A DNA stretch of 54,972 nt from contig JAQSDW010000060.1 of the NCBI GenBank assembly GCA_029946105.1, positions 1 to 54,972 of the forward strand, given 5' to 3'. A program made the position numbers and the translations under genes. The DNA is from Reyranella sp. (GTDB lineage Bacteria; Pseudomonadota; Alphaproteobacteria; Reyranellales; Reyranellaceae). Of the stretch, positions 34,155-42,641 are shown one piece after another (within the stretch, counting starts at the first letter, position 1; each line of letters opens with the position of its first letter). The notes beneath the pieces were generated by a model, which did no database searches, was not told the origin of the DNA, and saw only the letters and a list, made by a program, of their open reading frames with translations.

Positions 34155-34994
34155 ATGCTTCGAAAGACAGTAATCCTAGGAGCGGCGATGGCGGTAGTCG
34201 CCAGCGCGGGTCACGCCCAGACGCGCGGCCAGTCACGCGAGGACCTCCTCGACGCGCTCACGCGCCATATCCAGATCTGCGGTGAGATCATGGAGCAGCA
34301 GGCCAAGCTTGCCTGCTACGACCGGCTGCAGACCCAGGTCGGCGGCGTGACGGCTCCGGCCGCCACGACACCTGCGCCCACGCCGACACCGCTCCAAGCC
34401 AACACGCCGCCCGCCTCGACAATGCCGCCCACCACACCGGCCTTCGGCGCGACGACCGGCTCGTCGATCAACTCCGCGCCCCTCACGCCGCAACCGCTGG
34501 GCATACCCGGCGGTGGCGTGGCGACCCTGGGCGGCAACACGTCGGCGCAGCCGACCCTGGGCGGCAACACGTCGGCGCAGCCGACCCCGCTCAGCCAGCC
34601 GCAGGATCCCAACGCCGCTTTCGATCCGCGCAGCGCCACCCAGGTGCGCCCGCCCGAAGGGCTGCAGCCCAAGCCACGGCCGCCCGTCCGGCGCACCGGC
34701 GCGCGTCCCATTCCCTATTCGGCGACGCCATTGCCGCTGGTGGTGCTGGGCGCTTCCAACCTCACCTACGGCGATTCGCGCTACTGGCAGGTCTCGGTCA
34801 CGCTTACCTCGAACACGCCGCGCCCGATCGAGACCCAGGCCCAGTGCACCTTCATGAATGCCGGCCGCCCGGTCGAGGAAGTGTACTTCGGGCCAGTGAC
34901 GATCCAGCCCGGCGAGCAGATCAGCACCGATCTGGTCGGCCCGCCGACCACCGCCTATATCGACTCCACCAACTGCCGGGTCGTGAGCCCGTAA
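34155..34994 (+). CDS. Unknown exported Pro/Thr-rich protein between pyrC and plsY
   Basis: A 279-residue protein with a signal ending GHAQT (23). Residues 42-58 carry a C-x(11)-CYD element (ICGEIM...LACYDRL), which I recall from several exported or envelope proteins of unknown role. A low-complexity Pro/Thr/Ala linker follows at about 65-190, holding a tandem 30-base duplication (LGGNTSAQPT twice). The C-terminal domain is beta-rich (LVVLGASNLTYGDSRYWQVSVTLTSNT) with two cysteines. No function can be named. It is 68 bases after pyrC and 7 bases before plsY. Confidence 0.75.
   Translation: MLRKTVILGAAMAVVASAGHAQTRGQSREDLLDALTRHIQICGEIMEQQAKLACYDRLQTQVGGVTAPAATTPAPTPTPLQANTPPASTMPPTTPAFGATTGSSINSAPLTPQPLGIPGGGVATLGGNTSAQPTLGGNTSAQPTPLSQPQDPNAAFDPRSATQVRPPEGLQPKPRPPVRRTGARPIPYSATPLPLVVLGASNLTYGDSRYWQVSVTLTSNTPRPIETQAQCTFMNAGRPVEEVYFGPVTIQPGEQISTDLVGPPTTAYIDSTNCRVVSP
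34523..34582 (+). repeat. 30-base tandem duplication inside the Pro/Thr-rich protein gene
   Basis: Two consecutive, essentially identical 30-base units (34523-34552 and 34553-34582), each encoding LGGNTSAQPT in frame. This is a recent slippage-type duplication in the disordered linker. Confidence 0.85.
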
Positions 34995-35001
34995 CAGCCG
35001 C

Positions 35002-35598
35002 ATGGCCTCGACGCTGCTGCTCCTCTTCGCGCCGTTCCTGTTGGGCTACCTGTTGGGATCTATCCCGTTCGGACTGCTCCTAACCCGCTCGGCTGGCCTC
35101 GGCGACATCCGCAAGGTGGGCTCGGGCAATATCGGCGCCACCAACGTGTTGCGAACCGGCCGCAAGGGACTGGCCGCAGCCACGCTGTTGCTCGATGCGC
35201 TCAAAGGCGTCGTGGCCGTGCTGATCGCCGATCAGGTCGGCCAGCTCGCCGCCGTCGGTGCCGCGGCGGGCGCGGTGCTGGGCCACATGTTTCCGGTCTG
35301 GCTGTCATTCAAGGGCGGCAAGGGCGTGGCAACGACGCTCGGCATCATGTGGGGCCTGTCGTGGCCGGTCGGTGCGATCGCCTGCGCGGCGTGGCTGCTG
35401 TTCGCGGCGATCTTCCGGTACTCCTCGCTGGCCGCCCTGCTCAGCGTTGTGGTCGCGGCGGGTGCAGCATGGCTGTTGACCGATCCCAAGGCAGCGACGC
35501 TGCTCACGCTCCTGGTGCCGCTGGTGTGGGCGCGCCACCACGAGAACATCCGCCGCCTACTCGCCGGCACCGAGCCCAAGATCGGGCAAAAGAAGTAG
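35002..35598 (+). CDS. plsY: Glycerol-3-phosphate acyltransferase PlsY
   Basis: A 198-residue polytopic inner-membrane acyltransferase. It has the three PlsY motifs: GSGNIGATNVLRTGRKG, GHMFPVWLSFKGGKGVAT and, near the end, WARHHENIRRLLAGTEPKIG. It transfers the acyl group from acyl-phosphate to glycerol-3-phosphate to start phospholipid synthesis. The ATG at 35002 follows the previous stop by seven bases. In related genomes plsY is usually next to dprA; here nearly 6 kb of transport genes lie between. Confidence 0.96.
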   Translation: MASTLLLLFAPFLLGYLLGSIPFGLLLTRSAGLGDIRKVGSGNIGATNVLRTGRKGLAAATLLLDALKGVVAVLIADQVGQLAAVGAAAGAVLGHMFPVWLSFKGGKGVATTLGIMWGLSWPVGAIACAAWLLFAAIFRYSSLAALLSVVVAAGAAWLLTDPKAATLLTLLVPLVWARHHENIRRLLAGTEPKIGQKK

Positions 35599-35632
35599 AT
35601 CTCTCGCTTCGCTCGGGATGACCGCTGCGCGG

Positions 35633-36652
35633 TCAGTTCTTCTTCGCCGCCTTGCCGTCGTAGCGACGTGCCCACTCTTCCAGGATGCGCGTGCGGTTGG
35701 CCGAGGCCCAGGCGAAGTCGTTCTTGATCATCGAGTCGGCAACACCGGCGGGATAATTCGGGATGTTGCTGGCGATGCCCGCCACGGCGACCTGGCTCAC
35801 GAAAGTGGCATAGAGCTCGTTGGCCTTGCGGCTCGCGGCGAAGTCCATCAGGCGGCGCGCCGCGTCGGGCTTCTTGGTACCGCGCAGGATGGCGGCGGCG
35901 TCCATGTCCCAGCCGCCGCCCTCCTTCATGAGCAGGCCCTCGATCGGCGCGCCCTTCTGGCGTGCGCTGGCGGCTGCAAGCTCGTAGGAAATGCCCAGCG
36001 GGAATTCGCCGGCGGCCGCCTGCCGACAGGGCCGCGTGCCCGAATGTTCGTAAACCGCGATATTGTCGTGCAGCCGGTCCATGAATTCCCACGCCTTGGC
36101 CTCGCCGAAAATCTGGATCCAGGCCGAGACGTGGAAATAGCCAGTCCCCGACGAGGCCGGATGCGGCATGGTGATCTTGCCTTTTAGACGCGGGTCGGTG
36201 AGGTCGAACCAGGATGTGGGCTTGGCGAGACCGAGCTTGGCCACCTCGATTGTGTTGAAGCAGATTGCGGCGACCCAGGCTTCCATGCCGACCCAGGCCG
36301 GCGGATTGGCGGGATCGCGGAACGCCGGCTTGATGGCGGCGAGGTTCTTCGGCGCGTAGGGTTCGAGCAGGCCGCGCTTGTCGAGCAGCAGCATCGACGT
36401 GACCGCAAGCCCCCAGATGGCATCGGCGCGCTGCACGCTCTGCTCGGCCAGGATCCGGGCCGTGAGGACGCCGGTCGAATCGCGGTTCCACAGGATCTCG
36501 ATGCCGGGGTTTTCGGCCTCGAACGATTTCTTGAAGTCGTTCAGGTTCTCGATCTCGAGGGTCGAGTAGACTTCCAGCCTGACGCGGTCCTGCGTCGACG
36601 CCGACGCCGCGGCCAGAATCATCGCCGCGCCCATAATCCACTGCTTCATCAT
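35633..36652 (-). CDS. 2-aminoethylphosphonate-type ABC substrate-binding protein (orphan)
   Basis: A 339-residue periplasmic binding protein. After a short signal (ending near SASTQ), the mature sequence matches the PhnS-like group: VYSTLEIENLNDFKKSFE, ILWNRDSTGVLTARILAEQ, NPPAWVGMEAWVAAICFNT, MPHPASSGTGYFHVSAW, YEHSGTRPCR and C-terminal KNDFAWASANRTRILEEWA. This points to 2-aminoethylphosphonate or a similar phosphonate, by recalled family resemblance. No permease or ATPase gene lies next to it on this strand. It is divergent from a dipeptide-type receptor. Confidence 0.85.
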   Translation of the reverse strand: MMKQWIMGAAMILAAASASTQDRVRLEVYSTLEIENLNDFKKSFEAENPGIEILWNRDSTGVLTARILAEQSVQRADAIWGLAVTSMLLLDKRGLLEPYAPKNLAAIKPAFRDPANPPAWVGMEAWVAAICFNTIEVAKLGLAKPTSWFDLTDPRLKGKITMPHPASSGTGYFHVSAWIQIFGEAKAWEFMDRLHDNIAVYEHSGTRPCRQAAAGEFPLGISYELAAASARQKGAPIEGLLMKEGGGWDMDAAAILRGTKKPDAARRLMDFAASRKANELYATFVSQVAVAGIASNIPNYPAGVADSMIKNDFAWASANRTRILEEWARRYDGKAAKKN

Positions 36653-36748
36653 CTGCTCTCGGTGTCCCTCTCATAGCTCGTCGCGCCATTGATCGGTCGG
36701 GAACCGGCCGCTAGGGTCGATGCATAACAACTGCAGGAGGTAATGGCC

Positions 36749-38329
36749 ATGTTCGTTGCTCGATTGGCCGCTCTTACCGCGGCCGCCCTATGCGTCATCT
36801 CCGTTGCCGATGCCAAGACGCTGCGCTGGGCGAGCCAGGGCGATGCCCTCACCCTTGATCCCTATTCGCAGAACGAGGGGCCGACCACGGCCATGAACAC
36901 GCACTTCTACGATGCGCTGATCTCGCGCAATCCGAAGCTGGTGAAGGTGCCGGGCCTGGCGCTGTCGTGGAAGCCGATCTCGCCGGAGGTCTGGGAATTC
37001 AAGCTCCGGCCCGACGTCAAGTTCAGCGACGGCACCCCGTTCACCGCCGACGACGTGGTCTTCAGCTACAACCGCGCGCTCGCCCCCTCCTCCGACTTCC
37101 GCGCCTATATCTCCAGCATCAAGGAGGTAAAGGCGATCGATCCGCTAACCGTGCACATCGTCACCAACGGACCGAACCCCATCCTGCCCGACTACACCAC
37201 CAGCATCCTGATCATGTCGAAGGCGTGGTCGGAGAAGCACAACGTCACCAAGCCGCAGAACTTCAAGGACAAGGAAGAGACCTACGCCGTGCGCAACGCC
37301 ATGGGCACCGGCCCCTACATGGTGAAGCAGCGCGACCCCGACGTGCGCACGGTGATGGTCAAGAACCCGACCTACTGGGGCGCCAAGGAATTCCCGAACT
37401 ATCCCGACGAGCTGGTTTACACCCCGATCAAGGAGCCGGCGACCCGCGTGGCCGCGCTGATCTCGGGCCAGGTCGACTTCGTGCTCGACGCGCCGCTGCA
37501 GGACATCGCCCGCATCAAGCAGACCGCCGGCCTCAAGACCGAGGAGACCGCGCAGGTCCGCTCGATCTTCCTCGGCCTCGACATGGGCTCGGCAGAGCTC
37601 AAGTACTCCGACGTCAAGGGCAAGAACCCGTTCGCCGACAAGCGCGTGCGCCAGGCCATGTACCAGGCGATCGACATCAACGCGATCAAGGCCAAGGTGA
37701 TGCGCAACTTCGCGGCACCCGCCGGCCTCGTCACCTCGCCCGGCGTGCACGGCTATACGCCGGCGCTCGACCAGCGCCAGAAGTACGACGTGGCGGCGGC
37801 CAAGAAACTGATGGCCGAGGCGGGCTATCCCAACGGCTTCAGCGTCGCGCTCGACTGCCCCAACGACCGTTACAACAACGATGAACAGATCTGCCAGGCC
37901 GTCACCGGCATGCTGGCGCAGATCGGCATCAAGGTCGACCTGCAGGTGCGCTCGAAGACGCTGCACTTCCCCAAGATCCAGAAGAAGGATTCGAGTTTCT
38001 ACCTGCTCGGCTGGGGCGTGCCGACGCTCGATTCGCACTACGTCTTCACCTTCCTCTACCAGACCAACGACGCAGCCAAGAAGGTGGGCGGCTGGAACTA
38101 CACCAACTACAGCAACGCCAAGCTCGACGAGCTCACCGACGCCATGCTGAGGGAGGTCGACCAGGCCAAGCGCGACAAGATGATCGCCGACGCCTGGGCG
38201 CTGGCGATCGCCGACATGCCGTACCTGCCGCTGCATCACCAGCTGATCGTGTGGTCGATGAGCGACAAGGTGACGATCCCGATCTTCGCCAACGATTCGC
38301 CCAACTTCAAATACTCGACGATCAAGTGA
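36749..38329 (+). CDS. ABC transporter substrate-binding protein, peptide/nickel (family 5) type
   Basis: A 526-residue periplasmic receptor. A signal ends VADAK; the mature start is TLRWASQGDALTLDPYSQNE, followed by the family 5 signature VWEFKLRPDVKFSDGTPFTADDVVFSYNR. The fold binds oligopeptides, glutathione, nickel chelates or opines. The ATG at 36749 was chosen over 36743 because AGGAGG then lies eight bases upstream. It is the first gene of an operon with DppB-like and DppC-like permeases and an MFS protein between them. Confidence 0.92.
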   Translation: MFVARLAALTAAALCVISVADAKTLRWASQGDALTLDPYSQNEGPTTAMNTHFYDALISRNPKLVKVPGLALSWKPISPEVWEFKLRPDVKFSDGTPFTADDVVFSYNRALAPSSDFRAYISSIKEVKAIDPLTVHIVTNGPNPILPDYTTSILIMSKAWSEKHNVTKPQNFKDKEETYAVRNAMGTGPYMVKQRDPDVRTVMVKNPTYWGAKEFPNYPDELVYTPIKEPATRVAALISGQVDFVLDAPLQDIARIKQTAGLKTEETAQVRSIFLGLDMGSAELKYSDVKGKNPFADKRVRQAMYQAIDINAIKAKVMRNFAAPAGLVTSPGVHGYTPALDQRQKYDVAAAKKLMAEAGYPNGFSVALDCPNDRYNNDEQICQAVTGMLAQIGIKVDLQVRSKTLHFPKIQKKDSSFYLLGWGVPTLDSHYVFTFLYQTNDAAKKVGGWNYTNYSNAKLDELTDAMLREVDQAKRDKMIADAWALAIADMPYLPLHHQLIVWSMSDKVTIPIFANDSPNFKYSTIK

Positions 38330-38361
38330 GGCCGGGCTTGGCCTAGACGAAAGCCGGCGTC

Positions 38362-39390
38362 GTGCTGGCTTTCATCGTATCGCGTCTCCTGCAGTCGCTG
38401 GCGGTCATGCTGGCGGTCTCGTTCGTGTGCTTCACGCTTTTCAACTTCGTGGGCGATCCGGTGAACAACATGGTCGGCCAGGAAGCGGGACCAGCCGAGC
38501 GTGAGGAGATGCGGCGCGAACTCGGCCTCGAGGACTCCGTGGCGGTGCAGTTCGCACGCTTCCTCGGCAATGCCGTGACCGGCAATTTCGGCAAGAGCTA
38601 CCGTCTTGCCCGTCCCGTGTCCGACCTGATCGTCGAACGCATGCCGGCTACTCTGGAGCTGGTGGCGGTGGCGGCCCTGCTGGCGCTGGCCATGGGCATC
38701 CCGCTCGGCGTGCTGACGGCGTTGCGGCGCAACAGCGTCGACAGCGGCGCGATCATGACCTTCTCGCTCGCGGGCGTGGCCATGCCGACCTTCGTCATCG
38801 GCATCCTGCTGATCTATGTCTTCTCGGTGGAATGCAAAACCTGGGCGCCTGGCATCGGGCTGCCGTCGGATTGGTGCTTCCCGTCCTTTGGGCGCGGCGA
38901 GACAGTAAAGATCGGCTGGTGGAACACGGGACTGCTCACCGAATCGGGCCTCAAGGCGATCGTCCTGCCGGCCTTCACCCTGTCGCTGTTCCAGATGACG
39001 CTGGTGCTGCGCCTGGTGCGCTCGCAGATGCTCGAGGTGCTGCGCACCGACTACATCAAGTTCGCGCGCGCGCGCGGCCTCACCAATCGCGCCGTGCATT
39101 TCCGCCACGCGCTCAAGAACACGCTGCTGCCGGTGATCACGGTGATCGGCATCCAGGTCGGCGGACTGATCGCCTTCTCGATCATCACCGAGACGGTGTT
39201 CCAGTGGCCAGGCATGGGCCAGCTCTTCATCCAGTCGGTGCAGTTCGCCGACATTCCGGTGATGGCGGCCTATCTCGTCATGGTTTCGTTCATCTTCGTG
39301 GCGATCAATTTCTTCGTCGACCTGCTCTATGCCGCGATCGATCCGCGGCTGAGGCTCGACCGCGCCCAGCTCGGCACGGCCGGCGGATGA
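38362..39390 (+). CDS. ABC transporter permease, DppB type
   Basis: A 342-residue inner-membrane permease with six predicted segments. It opens LAFIVSRLLQSLAVMLAVSFVCF, has the GNFGKSYRLARPVSDLIVERMPATLEL region, and an EAA-loop equivalent (KFARARGLTNRAVHFRHALKNTLLPV) that would dock an ATPase. The start is a GTG at 38362, 32 bases after the receptor stop. The stop overlaps the MFS start by four bases (ATGA). The partner permease follows beyond the MFS gene. Confidence 0.93.
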   Translation: MLAFIVSRLLQSLAVMLAVSFVCFTLFNFVGDPVNNMVGQEAGPAEREEMRRELGLEDSVAVQFARFLGNAVTGNFGKSYRLARPVSDLIVERMPATLELVAVAALLALAMGIPLGVLTALRRNSVDSGAIMTFSLAGVAMPTFVIGILLIYVFSVECKTWAPGIGLPSDWCFPSFGRGETVKIGWWNTGLLTESGLKAIVLPAFTLSLFQMTLVLRLVRSQMLEVLRTDYIKFARARGLTNRAVHFRHALKNTLLPVITVIGIQVGGLIAFSIITETVFQWPGMGQLFIQSVQFADIPVMAAYLVMVSFIFVAINFFVDLLYAAIDPRLRLDRAQLGTAGG

Positions 39391-40562
39391 GCGTGACCGC
39401 CTCGCGCACCCTGCCGTGGGCCCTCATCGGCGCCGCCTGCCTCGGCTCGTTCGCCACGACCTCGAGCGGCACCACGCGCGCGCCCTTCCTGCTCGACATG
39501 GCGCGCGACCTCGATGTCTCCATGCCGATGGTCGCCAACCTGGTGTCGTTGACGTCGGTTTCGTGGGGCGTCGCCTCGGCCTTTGGCGGCTGGCTGTCCG
39601 ATCGCATCGGCCGTCGCGCCCTGCTGGTCGCCGCACCATTTGCGCTGGCCCTCTGCCTTGTCGCCCAGGCGCTGTCCGGGTCTTTCTTTTGGGTGGGAAC
39701 GTGGGCAACAGTCAGCGGCGCCTGCTGCGGCGCCTTCACCGGCGTGGCGTTCGCCGAGGTCTCTGGCCGCGTCACCGATGGCCAGCGCGGTCGCGCGCTG
39801 GGCTGGGTGATGAGCGGTCAATCGCTCACCTTGTTGATCGGCGTGCCGATGGCGGCAGCGGTGGGCTCGCTGATCGGCTGGCGCGGCTGGCTGATCTGCC
39901 TGGGCGGCCTTTCCCTCGTCGCCTGCCTCAGCCTGTTTGCTACGGTAGGTCGCGGCACCGCTGGCCACACGCGGCCGACGACGCGGCCCTCATTCCGGGC
40001 CGCGCTCTCGCCCCGTGTGCTGGGTCTCCTCTCCAGCGGCATCGCGGAGCGCATCTGCTACGGACTTGCCGCGGTCTATTTTGCCACCTTCTTGCAGGCA
40101 ACCTATCACCTGTCGTTGATCGAGGTCGCCCTCCCGCTCGCGGTGTTTGCGATCGGCAACGTCGCCGGCACGATCCTGGGCGGACAGCTCGCCGACCGAC
40201 TGCGCGACCGGCTGATGGTCTTCGCCGTCGCCATGGCGCTGTCGTCGGTGGCCGCCCTCGTTCTCTTCCTGTGGTATCCTAGCCTTGAGGTTTCGATTGC
40301 GCTGGGCTTCGTCTATGTGCTGCTGAACGCGCTCGGCCGGCCCTCCTACATGGCAGCCCTTGCCTCCGTGCCGGAAGACGTGCGCGGCACGGTGCTGGGG
40401 TTGAACGGCACCACGGCAAGCATCGGCTGGGTCGGCGCAGCGGCGCTTGGTGCGGCGATCATCGGCCGGGTCGGCTTCGACGGCTTCGGACCGCTCGCCG
40501 CCGGATTGGGCCTGCTGGGAGCGCTGGGCGCACTCCTCTGCCGGCGGATGACGACATCGTGA
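39387..40562 (+). CDS. MFS transporter embedded between two ABC permease genes
   Basis: A 391-residue major facilitator with 12 predicted membrane segments. The loop 2-3 signature is GGWLSDRIGRRALL and a second-half counterpart is GGQLADRLRDRLM. It resembles drug or sugar exporters, but no substrate can be named. Its start overlaps the DppB-like stop (ATGA) and its stop overlaps the DppC-like start (GTGA). It is thus translationally coupled on both sides, which argues against a random insertion. It may export the imported compound's product or share its substrate. Confidence 0.92.
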   Translation: MSVTASRTLPWALIGAACLGSFATTSSGTTRAPFLLDMARDLDVSMPMVANLVSLTSVSWGVASAFGGWLSDRIGRRALLVAAPFALALCLVAQALSGSFFWVGTWATVSGACCGAFTGVAFAEVSGRVTDGQRGRALGWVMSGQSLTLLIGVPMAAAVGSLIGWRGWLICLGGLSLVACLSLFATVGRGTAGHTRPTTRPSFRAALSPRVLGLLSSGIAERICYGLAAVYFATFLQATYHLSLIEVALPLAVFAIGNVAGTILGGQLADRLRDRLMVFAVAMALSSVAALVLFLWYPSLEVSIALGFVYVLLNALGRPSYMAALASVPEDVRGTVLGLNGTTASIGWVGAAALGAAIIGRVGFDGFGPLAAGLGLLGALGALLCRRMTTS

Positions 40563-41482
40563 GCGACAACGGCTCTACCCTCGCCCGCTTCCGCGACAGC
40601 GACATGTGGTGGAGTTTCCGCCGCTCGCCGCTCACCGTGACCGCGGCCCTGATCACGCTGGTCTATTTCGTGGCCGCCGCCTTTGCCCCCTGGGTGGCGC
40701 CATTCGATCCCTTCGACGTGAAGTCGCTCAACCTGATGGATGCCTTCATGCCGCCCGCCTGGAACGAGGGCGGCACGGCCAAGCATCCGCTGGGCACCGA
40801 CAACCAGGGCCGCGACATGCTGTCGGCCATTCTCTACGGCAGCCGCGTGTCGCTGATGATCGGGCTGGCGGCGATCGTGCTGTCGGTGACGACCGGCGTG
40901 CTGCTGGGATTGCTCGCCGGCTTCCGCGGCGGCTGGGTCGAGGCGTTGATCATGCGGCTGGCCGACATCCAGCTCACCGTGCCCGCCATCCTGATCGCGC
41001 TCACGCTCGACGGCGTAGCTCGCGTCGTGCTGCCCAAGGGCGTGCACGACAGCGTCGCCATCTGGGTGCTGGTGCTGTCGATCGGCTTTGCCTACTGGCC
41101 GCAGTTCGCGCGCGTCACGCGGGCGACGACGCTGGCCGAGAAGAACAAGGATTACGTCAACGCCGCGCGCATCATCGGCGTGCCGGGCGCACGCATCGCC
41201 CTCGCCCATGTGCTGCCTAACGCCTGGGGGCCGGTGCTGGTGATCGCCACCATCGAGCTGGCGCTGGCCGTGATCGCCGAGGCGTCGCTCTCCTACCTCG
41301 GCGTCGGCATGCCGGCGACCCAGCCGTCGCTCGGCACCCTGATCCGCATCGGCAACGCCTTCCTGTTCTCGGGCGAATGGTGGATCGTGATCTTTCCGGC
41401 CCTGGCGCTGGTAGTCCTCTCGCTCTCGGTCAATCTGCTGGGCGACTGGCTGCGCGACGCTCTCAATCCCCGGCTGCGCTGA
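40559..41482 (+). CDS. ABC transporter permease, DppC type
   Basis: A 307-residue inner-membrane permease. It has the N-terminal OppC-like segment WWSFRRSPLTVTAALITL, then HPLGTDNQGRDMLSAILYGSR, which is diagnostic of DppC/OppC, and the ATPase-docking loop NAARIIGVPGARIALAHVLPN. The start is GTG, overlapping the MFS stop. No DppD or DppF ATPase gene follows; the next gene is dprA. The transporter must borrow ATPases encoded elsewhere or be incomplete. Confidence 0.93.
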   Translation: MSDNGSTLARFRDSDMWWSFRRSPLTVTAALITLVYFVAAAFAPWVAPFDPFDVKSLNLMDAFMPPAWNEGGTAKHPLGTDNQGRDMLSAILYGSRVSLMIGLAAIVLSVTTGVLLGLLAGFRGGWVEALIMRLADIQLTVPAILIALTLDGVARVVLPKGVHDSVAIWVLVLSIGFAYWPQFARVTRATTLAEKNKDYVNAARIIGVPGARIALAHVLPNAWGPVLVIATIELALAVIAEASLSYLGVGMPATQPSLGTLIRIGNAFLFSGEWWIVIFPALALVVLSLSVNLLGDWLRDALNPRLR

Positions 41483-41534
41483 ATTCTACTTTAGGTTGTT
41501 TTACTAAATTAAAATTCTCTCATACTGTCTGGGC
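41483..41534 (+). promoter_or_regulatory. AT-rich gap upstream of dprA, probable promoter region
   Basis: These 52 bases are clearly AT-rich against the surrounding sequence, with TTGTTT at 41496-41501 and CATACT at 41521-41526 (19-base spacing, long). They separate the transport operon from dprA and are the likely start of the dprA transcript. The exact boxes are uncertain. Confidence 0.35.
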
Positions 41535-42590
41535 ATGTTCGACGGCCCGTATACTCTTGAGCTGGATCCTCTGGAACGGCGCGCCCGCGTAAAGCTGGCG
41601 CGCGGCCATCGCATCGGCCCCGTCACCTTCCACGAAGCACTTGCGCATTTCGGCTCGGCCCGCGCCGCTTGCGCCAGGCTCGCCGCCTGCGCCGATGCCG
41701 ACGTCGACCGCGAGGAAGCGCGCCTCGCCCAGGCCGGCGGGCGTTTCCTGGTGGTGGGCGATGCCGCCTATCCCGCCGCCCTGGCGGCCGTGCCCGGCGC
41801 GCCACCGGTGATGTCGGCGATTGGCGATCTGGCACTCCTCGCCCGGCCGACCCTGGCGCTGGTCGGAGCCCGGGATGCCTCGCTGGCCGGCCGGCGCTTC
41901 GCTGCCGAACTGGCGGCCGCCTTGGGAGCCGCCGGCTTCGCCATCGCCTCGGGGCTGGCACGCGGCATCGATGCGGCGGCGCATGAGGCCTCCCTCGCCA
42001 CCGGCACCGTGGCCGTCCTCGCCGGCGGCATCGACCAAATCTACCCGCCGCAGAATGCAGCACTTCACCGGGCGATCGCGGCGCAGGGCCTGATTCTGAG
42101 CGAATCGCCGGTGGGCACGCCGCCCGTAGCCCGCGCTTTCCCGCGCCGCAACCGCATTGTCAGCGGCCTCTCGACGGGCGTGATCGTGATCGAGGCGGCG
42201 GCCCGATCGGGCTCCCTGATCACCGCCCAACGCGCCGCCGAACAGGGACGCGAGGTCTTCGTCGTCCCGGGCTCGCCAATGGACCCGCGCTACGCCGGGT
42301 CCAATAGCCTTATCCGGGATGGGGCCATATTGGTCCGCGACGCCAACGATATTCTGGATGTTTTGGGCAGGCCGTCAGCCCCCACCCAACCCCTTGAGCG
42401 GAAAGGCCAAAATCGGCCCGGCGGGGACATGGGCAAGGTGCTCGAAGCCCTGGGAGCGGTACCCACCGCGGTTGACGAATTGGTGCGCCGGTGCCAAGTG
42501 TCCGCCGCCTCCGTGGCGGAGGTCCTCCTGGCCCTTGAGCTGGAGGGCCGCCTGGAGAGGCACCGGGGTAACCGCGTATCTCTGATGTAA
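41535..42590 (+). CDS. dprA: DNA-processing protein DprA
   Basis: A 351-residue DprA/Smf. An N-terminal helical domain precedes the Rossmann core: ALVGARDASLAGRRFAAELA, ASGLARGIDAAAHEASL, GGIDQIYPPQN and FPRRNRIVSGLSTGVIVIEA. A C-terminal winged helix (about 295-350: VLEALGAVPTAVDELVRRC) follows. DprA protects incoming single-stranded DNA and loads RecA during transformation; many non-competent bacteria also keep it. It lies 51 bases before topA, a common alphaproteobacterial arrangement. Confidence 0.95.
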   Translation: MFDGPYTLELDPLERRARVKLARGHRIGPVTFHEALAHFGSARAACARLAACADADVDREEARLAQAGGRFLVVGDAAYPAALAAVPGAPPVMSAIGDLALLARPTLALVGARDASLAGRRFAAELAAALGAAGFAIASGLARGIDAAAHEASLATGTVAVLAGGIDQIYPPQNAALHRAIAAQGLILSESPVGTPPVARAFPRRNRIVSGLSTGVIVIEAAARSGSLITAQRAAEQGREVFVVPGSPMDPRYAGSNSLIRDGAILVRDANDILDVLGRPSAPTQPLERKGQNRPGGDMGKVLEALGAVPTAVDELVRRCQVSAASVAEVLLALELEGRLERHRGNRVSLM

Positions 42591-42641
42591 ATCAGCGATT
42601 TAGCTCCGGATCCTGATTTTTTACTGGAGCATGTTTCGCCG

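Noticed and set aside
34523-34582. The 30-base tandem repeat as a CRISPR or mobile-element signal
   Set aside because: The units are adjacent with no spacers and lie in frame inside a coding sequence; it is a simple duplication.
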